The position numbers and the translations under genes are program-made. Below the pieces are notes generated by a model. It searched no databases, was not told the DNA's origin, and saw only the letters and a list, made by a program, of their open reading frames with translations. A stretch of 64,000 nt of DNA from assembly GCA_003725585.1 (NCBI GenBank), contig RJMB01000003.1:62001-126000 (forward strand), in the 5' to 3' direction. How positions within the stretch are numbered: position 1 is the stretch's first letter; every line of letters begins with the position of its first letter. Positions 36,614 to 46,452 of the stretch are shown here, in pieces. This stretch comes from Halostreptopolyspora alba. Its GTDB lineage: Bacteria; Actinomycetota; Actinomycetes; Streptosporangiales; Streptosporangiaceae.

Positions 36614-36637
36614 CTGGCGCATCTTCCCCGGCGCCAG
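36614..36637 (+). other. Hairpin in the mraZ-rsmH leader
   Basis: CTGGCGC (36614-36620) pairs with GCGCCAG (36631-36637) across a 10-nt loop, in the 197-bp gap between mraZ and rsmH. It could tune read-through into the cluster; nothing else is recognised in this gap. Confidence 0.3.
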
Positions 36638-36707
36638 GTGACGGTCGCTGACGTTCCGCGTCTGAAGGCCAAGCCGGACAGGGACGACCTTGGGGGAGGT
36701 CACGGGG

Positions 36708-37688
36708 ATGGTCCACAAGGGGGATGCTGTAGTCATGGACGCCGAGGCGGCCCACGTCCCGGTCATGCGCGACCGGATCGTCGAGCTGCTCGCACCCGCC
36801 CTTCGTACCCCGGGGGCCGTCGCCGTCGACGCGACACTGGGCGCCGGCGGGCACGCCGAGGCGCTCCTCGCGGCACACCAGGGAATGCGGCTGGTCGGCA
36901 TCGACCGTGACACCACCGCGCTCGACCGCGGCCGCCAGCGCCTGTCACCGTTCGGCGACCGTGTCGACCTCGTGCACGCGGCCTACGACGACCTCCCCGA
37001 TGTCCTGGACCGGCTCGGCGTCGCCGAGGCGCAGGCCATCCTGCTGGATCTCGGGGTGTCCTCCCCACAGCTCGACGAGCCCGAACGAGGCTTCTCCCAC
37101 ACCCGCGACGCGCCGCTCGACATGCGCATGGACCGCACCGAGGCCCGCAGCGCGGCCGACGTCGTCAACACCTACTCCGTGCCGGAGCTCACCCGGATCC
37201 TCCGCGACTACGGCGAGGAGCGCTTCGCCGCCCGGATCGCCCGGGCCATCGCGCGTGAGCGCGAGCACGGTGCGATCGACTCCACCGTGCGCCTCGCGGA
37301 GATCGCGCGCGAGGCCATCCCCGCCGCCACGCGGCGTAGCGGTGGCCACCCCGCCAAACGCACGTTCCAGGCGCTGCGCATCGAGGTGAACGCCGAGCTG
37401 GCCATCCTGGAGCGCGCACTGCCCGCCGCCCTCTCCCGGGTGGCCGTCGGTGGGCGCATCGCGGTGCTGTCCTACCACTCCCTGGAGGACCGGATCACCA
37501 AGCGGGCGCTGACCGCCCTGGCCACCGACACCACCCCGCGTGACCTTCCGGTCCCGCTGCCCGACCGGCAGCCGGAGATCCGTCTACTCACCCGAGGCGC
37601 CGAGACCCCCGGATCCGACGAGATCGACCGGAACCCCAGGGCCGCGTCCGCGCGTCTCAGGGCAGCGGAACGGGAGCGCCGACGATGA
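36708..37688 (+). CDS. rsmH: 16S rRNA m4C1402 N4-methyltransferase RsmH
   Basis: A 326-residue enzyme methylating N4 of C1402 in 16S r[22 protein letters not shown] and [19 protein letters not shown] (SAM motif I) open the fold. [47 protein letters not shown] and [18 protein letters not shown] are family signatures. ATG 36708 has GGGGGAGGT just upstream; a second in-frame ATG at 36735 is also plausible. It sits in its conserved place after mraZ. Confidence 0.95.
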   Translation: MVHKGDAVVMDAEAAHVPVMRDRIVELLAPALRTPGAVAVDATLGAGGHAEALLAAHQGMRLVGIDRDTTALDRGRQRLSPFGDRVDLVHAAYDDLPDVLDRLGVAEAQAILLDLGVSSPQLDEPERGFSHTRDAPLDMRMDRTEARSAADVVNTYSVPELTRILRDYGEERFAARIARAIAREREHGAIDSTVRLAEIAREAIPAATRRSGGHPAKRTFQALRIEVNAELAILERALPAALSRVAVGGRIAVLSYHSLEDRITKRALTALATDTTPRDLPVPLPDRQPEIRLLTRGAETPGSDEIDRNPRAASARLRAAERERRR

Positions 37689-37770
37689 ACGACAGCGCCG
37701 AGCCGTCGATGACGTGACACCGTAACCACCGCGCCCCTTGGGCGTGGGAACTGGAAGCCGGAGGGACCGC

Positions 37771-38277
37771 ATGGGCACCGCGACCGGGAAGCAGTCGCGC
37801 CGCGGGGCGTCGGCCCGTTCGAGTGGAAGCGCCCCCGGCCGGGGGCGTACCACCGGGCCAGCGGAGGAACGGCCGCGTGCGCGCCCGGCGGCCAAGCCCC
37901 GCCGGCGGCCATCGGCCGGTGCGACGCCGCGGCCCGCCTCCCGGAAACGCCCCGAGCCGCGCGCACCGCGGATGCCGTTCGTCCTCCTGGTACTCGGCTT
38001 GCTCGGCGGCGCGCTGGTCAGCGTGCTCGCGCTGCGCACCGTGCTCATCGAGGACGCGTTCGCCATCAACCAGCTCCAGCAGGAGAACCGAAAGCTGACC
38101 GAGCGCGAGGAGGAGCTGCGCGAGGAGGTGGTCCACCTGGAGTCCTCCGAGCGGATCGCCGATGAGGCCGAGGAGCTCGGCATGGAACCCGGCGAGGCGC
38201 CGCGCTTCCTGAACGTGGAGAGCGGTGAGATCACCGGTGAGAGCGGATCCGACCTGGAGGAGGCGGGGCAGCGGTGA
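37771..38277 (+). CDS. ftsL: FtsL-like division protein
   Basis: A 168-residue bitopic protein with a long basic, proline-rich cytoplasmic head (about 1-70). One transmembrane segment follows (MPFVLLVLGLLGGALVSVLALRTVLI), then a coiled coil (INQLQQENRKLTEREEELREEVVHLESSERIADEAEELGM). Sequence identity to FtsL proteins is always low; position between rsmH and ftsI, topology and the coiled coil decide the call. FtsL joins FtsQ and FtsB in activating FtsW-FtsI. GGAGGG precedes ATG 37771. Confidence 0.85.
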   Translation: MGTATGKQSRRGASARSSGSAPGRGRTTGPAEERPRARPAAKPRRRPSAGATPRPASRKRPEPRAPRMPFVLLVLGLLGGALVSVLALRTVLIEDAFAINQLQQENRKLTEREEELREEVVHLESSERIADEAEELGMEPGEAPRFLNVESGEITGESGSDLEEAGQR

Positions 38278-38347
38278 CCGGTGTCCGGACGCGGGGCCGG
38301 CGGCGCCGCGGAAGCAGACGTCAGAGAACGAGCGTGGGGAGTGACGG

Positions 38348-40324
38348 GTGAGTTCGTCCCGTGACCCGCGGCGTGGCCGCCGCCGTCCCGGAGGTACGGG
38401 CCGGCCAGGTCCCGGCCCCGGAGGGCAGCGCGGGGAGCGTCCGCGTGGCGCCCGGTCCAGTGACGGAGCGGGGCGCAGGGCGGGGCGCGAGACCCCGCAG
38501 CGCCGGCGCCAGCCGTCCGGTACCCCACCCCGGCGGTCCACCGGCTCCGCCGGCAGATCGGGGTCCGGTCCCGTGCCGCCGCCGCGGCGCCGGTTCCGCC
38601 GCCGCGACCCGCAGCGGCGTATCAGGGTCGCCGGTGTGCTCATCCTCGTCGTGATGGTGCTGTTCGCCGGGCGACTGGTGCAGATCCAGGCGATCGACGC
38701 CCCCACCTACGCCTCCGCCGCCTCCGACGTCCGGCTGAGCACCATCGACATTCCCACCACACGCGGTGAGATCACCGACGCAAACGGCAACGCCTTCGCG
38801 GTCTCGGTCGAGGTCCGCACCGTCTTCGTCGATCCGGAGGAGGTTCCCGACTCGAAACGCGCCGAGGTCACCGACGCGCTGACCGAACACTTCGACCTCG
38901 ATCGGGATGTGGTGGCGGGCAAGGTCGCCGCCGAGCCGAGCCGGTACCAGGTCATCAAGGAGGAGGTCCCCCCGGCCGAGTGGAAGGAGCTGGAGGAGCT
39001 CGGCCTCGAGGGGGTGGGAGCCCAGGTCGACTACAAGCGTGTCTACCCCGAGGAGACCGGCGCCGCCGACCTGGTCGGGTTCGTCGGTGACGACGGGCAC
39101 GGCCTCGAAGGGCTCGAAGCCGTGCTGGACGACACGCTGGCCGGTGAGCCCGGCACGCGGCAGGTCGAGACCGGGATCACCGGGACGCGGATCCCCATGA
39201 CCGGGGGGACGGCCAAGGAACCCGTCCCCGGCAAGGAGGTGCGGCTCACCCTCGACCGGGACATCCAGTGGCACGCCCAGCAGGCGCTCGCCGAGAGCGT
39301 CGAGGAGATGGACGCCGAAGGGGGCAGCGTCATCGCCATGCGTCCCACGGGCGAGGTCGTCGCCATGGCCGACTACCCGAGCTACTCGCCCAACGAGATC
39401 AACGAGTCCACGGCCAGTGACCGCGCCAACGGCGCCGTGGCCGAAGCCTTCGAACCGGGAAGCACCAACAAGGTCATCACGGCCGCCGGAGCTCTGGAGG
39501 AGGGGCTCACCACCCCGGAGACGGTCTACACCGTCCCCTACTCCATCCAGCGCTACGACGAGACGTTCTCCGACTCCGAGTACCACGAGACCGAGCGGCT
39601 GACCCTCAACGGCATCATGGCCAAGTCGAGCAACGTCGGAACGATCCAGGTGGGCGAGCAGCTCGGGGCGGAGGGGCTCTACGAGTACCTGGGCAAGTTC
39701 GGCTTCGGCCAGCCCACGGGCCTGGATCTGCCCGGCGAGAACGAGGGGATCCTCACCGACCCCGACGACTGGTGGGGCACGCAGCTCGCCACCGTCTCCT
39801 TCGGGCAGGGGCTCTCGGTCAACGCCGTGCAGATGGCGAGTGTGTACGCCACGATCGCCAATGACGGGGTGCGCGTCGAGCCGAGTGTGGTCGCCGGGAC
39901 CGTTGGTGAGGACGGCGAGCTCTCCGCGACCGAGGAGCCCACGCGGGAGCGGGTCCTCAGCGAGGAGACCTCCGACGAGCTCGGGACGATGCTCGAGGCG
40001 GTCACCGGTGACGAGGGAACCGCGCAGCAAGCCCAGATTCCCGGCTACCGGGTCGCCGGCAAGACCGGTACCGCCAGCCGGGTCAACCCCGAGACCGGCG
40101 ACTACGAGGGGGGTGGCTACACCGCCGCGTTCGCCGGTTTCGCGCCCGCGGACGACCCCGAGCTGATCGTCCAGGTCGTCCTGCACAACCCGCAGAAGGA
40201 GCACTACGGTGGTGAGGCGGCCGGTCCCGTGTTCTCCGACGTCATGTCGTTCGGGTTGAAGACACTGGAGATCCCGCCAAGCGACAGTGAACCCCCCGAC
40301 ATCCGGCTGACCGAGGACGGCTGA
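38348..40324 (+). CDS. ftsI: Division-specific transpeptidase FtsI (PBP3)
   Basis: A 658-residue class B penicillin-binding protein that crosslinks septal peptidoglycan with FtsW. A very basic, low-complexity cytoplasmic tail of about 95 residues precedes the transmembrane anchor (RVAGVLILVVMVLFAGRLVQIQ). The dimerisation domain contains TRGEITDANGNAFAVSVE. The three transpeptidase motifs are S372-T-N-K375 (nucleophile S372), S427-S-N429 and K572-T-G574. No C-terminal PASTA domain is present. GTG 38348 follows GGGGAG by 7 nt. murE follows after 107 bp with its own promoter. Confidence 0.94.
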   Translation: MSSSRDPRRGRRRPGGTGRPGPGPGGQRGERPRGARSSDGAGRRAGRETPQRRRQPSGTPPRRSTGSAGRSGSGPVPPPRRRFRRRDPQRRIRVAGVLILVVMVLFAGRLVQIQAIDAPTYASAASDVRLSTIDIPTTRGEITDANGNAFAVSVEVRTVFVDPEEVPDSKRAEVTDALTEHFDLDRDVVAGKVAAEPSRYQVIKEEVPPAEWKELEELGLEGVGAQVDYKRVYPEETGAADLVGFVGDDGHGLEGLEAVLDDTLAGEPGTRQVETGITGTRIPMTGGTAKEPVPGKEVRLTLDRDIQWHAQQALAESVEEMDAEGGSVIAMRPTGEVVAMADYPSYSPNEINESTASDRANGAVAEAFEPGSTNKVITAAGALEEGLTTPETVYTVPYSIQRYDETFSDSEYHETERLTLNGIMAKSSNVGTIQVGEQLGAEGLYEYLGKFGFGQPTGLDLPGENEGILTDPDDWWGTQLATVSFGQGLSVNAVQMASVYATIANDGVRVEPSVVAGTVGEDGELSATEEPTRERVLSEETSDELGTMLEAVTGDEGTAQQAQIPGYRVAGKTGTASRVNPETGDYEGGGYTAAFAGFAPADDPELIVQVVLHNPQKEHYGGEAAGPVFSDVMSFGLKTLEIPPSDSEPPDIRLTEDG

Positions 40325-40419
40325 GATGCCCACACCCACACCTTCGGCGGCCGGAGATCCGGCGCCGTGGCGCTCACCGGCCAAGATCACTGAATTTAGG
40401 GCCTGACCACCACAGCCGA

Positions 40420-40431
40420 TAGCCTCGCGAC
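40420..40431 (+). promoter_or_regulatory. -10 element, likely leaderless murE start
   Basis: TAGCCT (40420-40425) lies 6 nt before GTG 40432, in a 107-bp gap with no Shine-Dalgarno sequence. It implies an internal dcw promoter. Confidence 0.4.
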
Positions 40432-42042
40432 GTGCCACCGGTAATGCGACCAGACCAGAACCAGCCTCGTTCATTGTCCGAGCTGGCCCGGATGCTCGGC
40501 CCGGACGCCTTCGTGACGTTCGCCGACGACGCCCCGGCCGAGCCCGTGGCCCCCGGCGCCGAGTTCGCGGGCACCGCCACCTCCGCGACCACGTCCACCA
40601 CAACGATCGCCGGAGTCACCCACGATTCCCGGCAGGTGCGACCCGGAGACCTCTACGTCGCACTGCCGGGTGAGCGCGCGCACGGCGCCGACTTCGCCGC
40701 CCAGAGCGCCGAAGCCGGCGCGGCCGCGATCCTGACCGACCCGGCCGGCTACGACCGTGCCACCGCCACCCGGCTGCCGGTCCTCACCGTGCGCGACCCA
40801 CGCGCCCATCTCGGCGAGATCGCGGCCTTCACCTACGGCTACCCGGCCGACGACCTGCTGCTCATCGGCACCACGGGAACCAGCGGCAAGACCACGATCA
40901 GCTATCTGGTCGAGTCGGGGCTGCGCGCCACGGGCGCGGCGACCGGGCTCGTCGGCACCGTCGAGACACGCGTCCGCGACGAGCGGGTCGACGCCTCGCT
41001 GACCACACCGGAGGCCACCGACCTGCACGCGCTGTTCGCCGTCATGCGCGAGCGAGGTGTCTCCGCGGCCTCCATGGAGGTGTCCAGTCACGCCCTGGCC
41101 AAAGGGCGGGTCGACGGCACCCTGTACGACGTGGCCATCTTCACCAACCTCTCCCAGGACCACCTGGACTTCCACCGGGACCTGCGCGAGTACTTCGAGA
41201 CCAAAGCCCGGCTGTTCACGCCCGAGTTCGCCAGGGTGGCGGTGGTCAACCGTGACGACAGGTTCGGCCGGGCCCTCATCGACATGGTGAACGACCGTGG
41301 CGAGGTTCCGGTGACCACGTTCTCCACCGAGGGCGACCCCGAGGCCGAGTGGCGCGCGACGGAGATCCGGCTCACCTCCGGCGGAGGAACCTTCCGCATC
41401 ACCGGGCCGGGTGGGATCGAGGACCACGCGTCGGTGTCGTTGCCCGGCCCGTTCAACGTCTCCAACGCCATGGCGGCCATCGTGGGGCTGGTCGAGGCGG
41501 GGGTCCCGCTGCGGACAGCGATCGAGGGGGTCGCGGCGGCGCCGGGGGTACCCGGCCGGATGGAGCCGGTGGACGAGGGACAGGACTTCACCGCCCTCGT
41601 TGACTACTCGCACAAGCCCGGTGCGATCGAGGCCGTGCTGTCGTCGCTCCGCGAGATCACCCGGGGCCGGCTGACCATCGTGGTCGGCTGCGGCGGCGAC
41701 CGCGACCGCGCCAAACGCCCGCAGATGGGCGAGGCGGCGGCCAAGCTGGCCGACGCCGTGATCCTGACGAACGACAATCCGCGTAGCGAGGATCCAGTGA
41801 CGATCGTCACCTCCATGCTGGAGGGTGTGGCGAAGGTACCCGCTGACCAGCGGGCCCGGATTACCGTCGAACTGGACCGTTCCACCGCCATCCGGACGGC
41901 GGTGGAACGCGCGCGAGCGGGTGATGTAGTGATCGTGGCCGGTAAGGGGCACGAGCGCGGCCAGTACGTGGCGGGAGAGGTGCTGCCATTCGACGACAGG
42001 GAGGTGCTGCGAACTGCGCTGCGCCAGCAGGCCGGCGGGTGA
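40432..42042 (+). CDS. murE: UDP-MurNAc-tripeptide synthetase MurE
   Basis: A 536-residue Mur ligase adding the third residue to UDP-MurNAc-L-Ala-D-Glu. The N-terminal UMP-binding domain holds GVTHDSRQVRPGDLYVAL. The ATP loop is GTTGTSGKTTISYL. The carbamylated lysine region is SMEVSSHALAKGRV. The C-terminal motif TNDNPRSEDP (DNPR) is the marker for meso-diaminopimelate specificity. GTG 40432 fits the -10 spacing; ATG 40444 is an alternative start. The preceding sequence lacks a ribosome site. Confidence 0.95.
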   Translation: MPPVMRPDQNQPRSLSELARMLGPDAFVTFADDAPAEPVAPGAEFAGTATSATTSTTTIAGVTHDSRQVRPGDLYVALPGERAHGADFAAQSAEAGAAAILTDPAGYDRATATRLPVLTVRDPRAHLGEIAAFTYGYPADDLLLIGTTGTSGKTTISYLVESGLRATGAATGLVGTVETRVRDERVDASLTTPEATDLHALFAVMRERGVSAASMEVSSHALAKGRVDGTLYDVAIFTNLSQDHLDFHRDLREYFETKARLFTPEFARVAVVNRDDRFGRALIDMVNDRGEVPVTTFSTEGDPEAEWRATEIRLTSGGGTFRITGPGGIEDHASVSLPGPFNVSNAMAAIVGLVEAGVPLRTAIEGVAAAPGVPGRMEPVDEGQDFTALVDYSHKPGAIEAVLSSLREITRGRLTIVVGCGGDRDRAKRPQMGEAAAKLADAVILTNDNPRSEDPVTIVTSMLEGVAKVPADQRARITVELDRSTAIRTAVERARAGDVVIVAGKGHERGQYVAGEVLPFDDREVLRTALRQQAGG

Positions 42043-42182
42043 ACGCATCCACGCGACCCACACCGGGCTCTGGAACACGTCCGGTCCGTTGACCGGGCAG
42101 CATCCCCGATATCCAAACATGTTCTATGGTTAGGTCGGCACACTGCAGCCCGGCTCCGTTGTGTGATGATGCCGCTGCACGG

Positions 42183-42211
42183 TTGACGCCACACCGCTTC
42201 CCCGGTAATCA
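42183..42211 (+). promoter_or_regulatory. Putative internal promoter upstream of murF
   Basis: TTGACG (42183-42188), a 17-bp spacer and TAATCA (42206-42211) form a good sigma-70-type promoter in the 229-bp murE-murF gap. An inverted repeat CGGTAAT-N10-ATTACCG (42203-42209 / 42220-42226) overlaps the -10 element and the expected transcript start, so the promoter may be repressible. Confidence 0.5.
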
Positions 42212-42271
42212 CGCTGTCCATTACCGAGGCATCCCAGACGCGCAGGGCCGGGCCCGACATGAGGAGTTGAT

Positions 42272-43684
42272 TTGATCGCGCTGACGCTCGATCGGATCGC
42301 TGAGATCACCCAATCCCGAATATACGGATCAGCTCAGCCGTCGGAGCTGGTCACCGGCCCGGTTGTGGTCGATTCCCGCCAGGTCGTGCCCGGAGGGCTC
42401 TTCGTGGCGTTGGGTGGTGAGCGGTCCGACGGCCATGACTTCGCCGACGCCGCCGTCGCGGCGGGCGCAACCGCCGTGCTGGGCTCCCAGCCGGTCGCGG
42501 CGCCGCAGCTGCTGGTCGACGGAGGCGACGCCGAGGTCGTGGCTGCGCTGGGACGGTTGGCGCGCGCGGTCGCGCGGGAACTGACCGGGGCCGACATCGT
42601 CGGTGTCACCGGGTCCTCGGGCAAGACCACGACCAAGGACATGCTCGCCCAGGTACTCGACCGTCTCGGCCCCACGATCGCGCCCGCCGGCTCGTACAAC
42701 AACGAGATCGGCCACCCCCTCACCGTGCTCCGGGCCGACGAGGACACCCGCTTCGTCGCCCTGGAGGTCGCCGCGCGCGGTATCGGGCACATCGCGCACC
42801 TGTGCACCATCGCGCCCCCTCGGATCGGTGTGGTACTCAACGTGGGCAGCGCCCACGTGGGCGAGTTCGGTTCCCGCGAGGCCATCGCCCGGGCCAAGGG
42901 GGAACTGGTCGAGGCGCTGCCGGACGCCGGGGACGGTGGAGTCGCCGTGCTGAACGCCGACGACGACGCCGTCGCCGCGATGGCGAGCCGAACGCGGGCG
43001 CGCGTGGTCACGTTCGGGCGGGCGGAAGGAGCCGACGTCAGGGCCACCGACGTGACGCTCGACGCGGTCGGGCGGGCCCGCTTCACCCTGGAGATGGCGG
43101 GTCACTCGGCCCCGGTGCGGCTCGCGCTGGTGGGGGCGCACCAGGTGCACAACGCCCTGGCGGTCGCTACCGTGGCCGCCGAGTGCGGCATGGCGGTCGA
43201 GGAGATCGCCGCCGCGCTGGGCGAGGCCGGCCCCGTCAGCCGGTGGCGCATGGAGGTCACCGAGCTGGCCGATGGTGTCACGATCGTCAACGACGCCTAC
43301 AACGCCAATCCGGAGTCCACGGCCGCGGCCCTGGAGACCCTGCGGGCCATCGGTGAACAGCGGCGCTGTCACGCTGTCCTGGGACACATGGCCGAGCTGG
43401 GCGAGGGGGCCCGGGCCGAGCACGAGCGGATCGGTCGGCTGGCGGCGACGAACGGGGTCGCCACACTGCTTGCCGTCGGGGACGAGGCGGCGCCCATCGT
43501 CGAGGGGGCGAACGGAGTCGCCGCGTGGCGTGGGGAGGGCCTCACGGTTCCCGACGCGACCGAAGCGGCCGCGGCGCTGCGCGAGCGAGTGCGGCCAAAG
43601 GATGTCGTCTTGGTGAAGGGATCGCGCGTGGCCGGGCTGGAACAGGTAGCCGAGCAGCTCATCGCCGTGGAGGGCACCCAGTGA
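42272..43684 (+). CDS. murF: UDP-MurNAc-tripeptide--D-Ala-D-Ala ligase MurF
   Basis: A 470-residue ligase completing the UDP-MurNAc-pentapeptide. [19 protein letters not shown] begins the UDP-binding domain. The ATP loop is [17 protein letters not shown], with [16 protein letters not shown] and [14 protein letters not shown] (the position usually EMGAxxxGEI). [18 protein letters not shown] is the C-terminal signature. It probably uses TTG as start codon (42272), 5 nt after a clear GAGGAG site; no ATG or GTG gives the family N-terminus. Its TGA overlaps the mraY start (GTGA). Confidence 0.94.
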   Translation: MIALTLDRIAEITQSRIYGSAQPSELVTGPVVVDSRQVVPGGLFVALGGERSDGHDFADAAVAAGATAVLGSQPVAAPQLLVDGGDAEVVAALGRLARAVARELTGADIVGVTGSSGKTTTKDMLAQVLDRLGPTIAPAGSYNNEIGHPLTVLRADEDTRFVALEVAARGIGHIAHLCTIAPPRIGVVLNVGSAHVGEFGSREAIARAKGELVEALPDAGDGGVAVLNADDDAVAAMASRTRARVVTFGRAEGADVRATDVTLDAVGRARFTLEMAGHSAPVRLALVGAHQVHNALAVATVAAECGMAVEEIAAALGEAGPVSRWRMEVTELADGVTIVNDAYNANPESTAAALETLRAIGEQRRCHAVLGHMAELGEGARAEHERIGRLAATNGVATLLAVGDEAAPIVEGANGVAAWRGEGLTVPDATEAAAALRERVRPKDVVLVKGSRVAGLEQVAEQLIAVEGTQ

Positions 43685-44736
43685 CCGGCATTCTGATCGC
43701 CGCGGCGCTCTCCCTCCTGGTCTCACTGCTGATGATGCCGATGGTGATCCGGTTGCTGTTCCGGTTCAAGTTCGGCCAGGAGATCCGGGACGACGGGCCC
43801 GAGGGGCACAAGACCAAGCAGGGAACGCCCACAATGGGCGGGATCGTCATCCTCTTCGGTGCGGTCATCGGCTACTTCGGATCGCACCTGGCGCTGACGA
43901 CGACGCCGACCATGTCCGGTCTGCTGGTGATGTTCCTGTTCGTGGGTACGGGCGCGGTCGGCTTCCTCGACGACTTCATCAAGATCTACAAACGCCGCAG
44001 CCTGGGGCTTCGCAGCGGCGCGAAGATGGCCGGGCAGACCATCGTCGGCGGGATCTTCGCCGTCGGGGTCACCCAGTTCCCCGACGGCTACGGCTACACA
44101 CCCGCCTCCCCACAGCTGTCGTTCCTGCGCGACTTCGGCCCGCCGCTGCTGCTCGGGGTGTTCGTCCTCTGGGCGCTGTTCCTGATCGTCGGGTTCTCCA
44201 ACGCGGTGAACCTGACCGACGGGCTTGACGGCCTGGCCACGGGAGCCACCGTCCTCTCCCTGGTCGCCTACATCATCATCGGGAACTGGCAGCTGCGGCA
44301 GAGCTGCGTCGCCTATCTCGCCCCGAGCTGCTACCCGGTGCGCGACCCGCTCGACCTCGCCGTGGTCGCCGCGGCCGGCCTCGGCGGCTGTATCGGGTTC
44401 CTCTGGTACAACGCGCCCCCCGCCAAAATCTTCATGGGCGACACCGGCTCGCTCGCACTCGGTGGCCTGATCGTCGGCCTGGCCATCACCACCCGTACCC
44501 AGCTGCTGCTACTCATCATCGGTGGGTTGTTCGTGATCATCACCATGTCGGTGATGGTGCAGGTCAGCTCGTTCCGACTGACGGGGAAACGCCTGCTGCG
44601 CATGGCACCGTTACAGCACCACTTCGAGCTCAAGGGCTGGGCCGAGACCACGATCGTGATCCGCTTCTGGATCATCCAGGGGTTGCTCGTCGGTGGCGGA
44701 ATCGGCCTGTTCTACCTGGAATGGATGCCGAGATAA
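43681..44736 (+). CDS. mraY: Phospho-MurNAc-pentapeptide translocase MraY
   Basis: A 351-residue polytopic membrane enzyme transferring phospho-MurNAc-pentapeptide to undecaprenyl phosphate to give lipid [40 protein letters not shown] (catalytic aspartate pair) and [16 protein letters not shown] are diagnostic. [15 protein letters not shown] and [20 protein letters not shown] complete the signature. The start GTG overlaps the murF stop, indicating coupling. Confidence 0.96.
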   Translation: MTGILIAAALSLLVSLLMMPMVIRLLFRFKFGQEIRDDGPEGHKTKQGTPTMGGIVILFGAVIGYFGSHLALTTTPTMSGLLVMFLFVGTGAVGFLDDFIKIYKRRSLGLRSGAKMAGQTIVGGIFAVGVTQFPDGYGYTPASPQLSFLRDFGPPLLLGVFVLWALFLIVGFSNAVNLTDGLDGLATGATVLSLVAYIIIGNWQLRQSCVAYLAPSCYPVRDPLDLAVVAAAGLGGCIGFLWYNAPPAKIFMGDTGSLALGGLIVGLAITTRTQLLLLIIGGLFVIITMSVMVQVSSFRLTGKRLLRMAPLQHHFELKGWAETTIVIRFWIIQGLLVGGGIGLFYLEWMPR

Positions 44737-44739
44737 CCC

Positions 44740-46179
44740 ATGGTCGACGAGAGCGACGGCGAGGACCCGGTGAGTTTCGAGACAGCACTGAAGGATCGCG
44801 TGGTGTGCGTGGCCGGACTCGGGGTGTCCGGGCCGCCCGTGGCCCGCGCCCTGCTGCGCCGTGAGGCGCGGGTCACCGTGGTCGACGGACGCGACGACGG
44901 CCCAGCCCAGGAGGCCGCCGAACGGCTGCGCGCCGAGGGAGCCCGGGTGGAACTGGGAACCTCGACACTGCCGAAGGACACCACGCTCGTGGTCACCTCC
45001 CCCGGATGGCGACCCGACTCCCCTCTGCTGGTGGCCGCCGCCCGCGCGGGCGTCGAGGTCATCGGCGACGTCGAACTGGCCTGGCGGTTGCGCCCCACCA
45101 ACCAGACCTGGCTCGCGGTCACCGGGACCAACGGCAAGACGACGACGGTGCGCATGCTCGAGGCGATGCTTCGGGCCGGCGGGCGTGACGCCATCGCGGT
45201 CGGCAACGTTGGCACCCCGGTGATCGACGCGGTACTTCCCGACGACGACGGCACCCACGCCGAGGTCCTCGCGCTCGAACTGTCGAGCTTCCAGCTGCAC
45301 TGGTCATCGTCGCTGCGACCGTACGCCGCCGCTGTGATCAACGTGGCATCCGACCACCTCGACTGGCATGGCGGGTTCGAGCCCTACGCCGAGGCCAAGG
45401 GCCGGATCTACCCCCGGGGCACCATCCGTGTGGCCAACCGCGCGGACGAGTGGTCGGTGCGGCTGGCCACCGAGCGGGGAGACCCCGAGGCGCCACTCGT
45501 CGGATTCAGCCTGGGGGTCCCGTCCCCCGGTGAACTCGGGGTCGCGGAGTCCCTACTCGTGGACCGCGCCTTCGTCGACACCCCACACAGCGACGCCGAG
45601 GAGCTGGCCAGGGTAGACGACGTCGTCCCCGCGGTGCCGCACAACATCGCCAACGCCCTGGCCGCCGCGGCTCTCGCGCGCTCGGTGGGGGTGCCCGCCG
45701 ACGCGGTCCGCGCGGGTCTGGCCACATTCGTCCCCGAACCGCACCGGATCACCCACGTGGCCACCGTCGACGGGGTGCACTACGTCGACGACTCCAAGGC
45801 CACCAACCCGCACGCGGCCGCCTCCTCGGTCGCCTCCTACGAGTCCATCGTCTGGGTCGCCGGGGGGCTGCTCAAGGGCGCCGAGGTGGGGCCGCTGGTC
45901 AGAGCCGCCGCACCCCGACTCCGCGGGGTTGTGCTGCTCGGCACTGACCGGGCGGAGCTGCGCGGCGCGCTCGACGAGCACGCGCCCCACGTCCCGGTGG
46001 TCGACATCGAGCGCACCGACGACACCGTGATGAGCGCGGTGGTGGCAGCGGCGGCCGGGCTCGCCCACAGTGGGGACACGGTGCTGCTGGCTCCCGCGGC
46101 GGCGTCGATGGACATGTTCACCGACTACAACGAGCGCGGCGACCGGTTCGCCACCGCGGTCCGCGCGTTGGACCGTTAG
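44740..46179 (+). CDS. murD: UDP-MurNAc-L-Ala--D-Glu ligase MurD
   Basis: A 479-residue Mur ligase adding D-glutamate. The Rossmann start VVCVAGLGVSGPPVARALL, ATP loop AVTGTNGKTTTVRML, EVLALELSSFQLHWSSSL, ITHVATVDGVHYVDDSKATNPHAA and LLAPAAASMDMFTDYNERGDRF are all present. ATG 44740 lies 3 bp after mraY but has a weak ribosome site. GTG 44770 with GGCGAGGA upstream is an equally good start and would remove 10 residues. A 273-bp gap follows before ftsW. Confidence 0.95.
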   Translation: MVDESDGEDPVSFETALKDRVVCVAGLGVSGPPVARALLRREARVTVVDGRDDGPAQEAAERLRAEGARVELGTSTLPKDTTLVVTSPGWRPDSPLLVAAARAGVEVIGDVELAWRLRPTNQTWLAVTGTNGKTTTVRMLEAMLRAGGRDAIAVGNVGTPVIDAVLPDDDGTHAEVLALELSSFQLHWSSSLRPYAAAVINVASDHLDWHGGFEPYAEAKGRIYPRGTIRVANRADEWSVRLATERGDPEAPLVGFSLGVPSPGELGVAESLLVDRAFVDTPHSDAEELARVDDVVPAVPHNIANALAAAALARSVGVPADAVRAGLATFVPEPHRITHVATVDGVHYVDDSKATNPHAAASSVASYESIVWVAGGLLKGAEVGPLVRAAAPRLRGVVLLGTDRAELRGALDEHAPHVPVVDIERTDDTVMSAVVAAAAGLAHSGDTVLLAPAAASMDMFTDYNERGDRFATAVRALDR

Positions 46180-46452
46180 GGGTGTTCCGGAGCGCGGCGG
46201 GGTCGCGCTTCGGGCTCCCGGGGCCAGGTGGCGGGGACCCTCGGCACCCGCGGTTGGCCGCTGACCATCGACGGGAGCTGATCACCGGACCGGTCACCAC
46301 GGTCCCGCGACACACGGCCCGGCCGTCGGGACACTGCTCGCGGGACGATATCCGCGAAAAGCAGCACAACACGCGCGAAATGTCCGACGGTTCGGGGGCC
46401 GCTACCGCCAGACTTGGTCGACGCCAGCAAGAAGCGCGGTGGGCGGAGGCGT
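46180..46452. other. murD-ftsW gap
   Basis: This 273-bp gap breaks an otherwise tightly packed cluster. It contains an inverted repeat TCGCGG-N8-CCGCGA near 46338-46357. No gene is seen. Confidence 0.35.
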
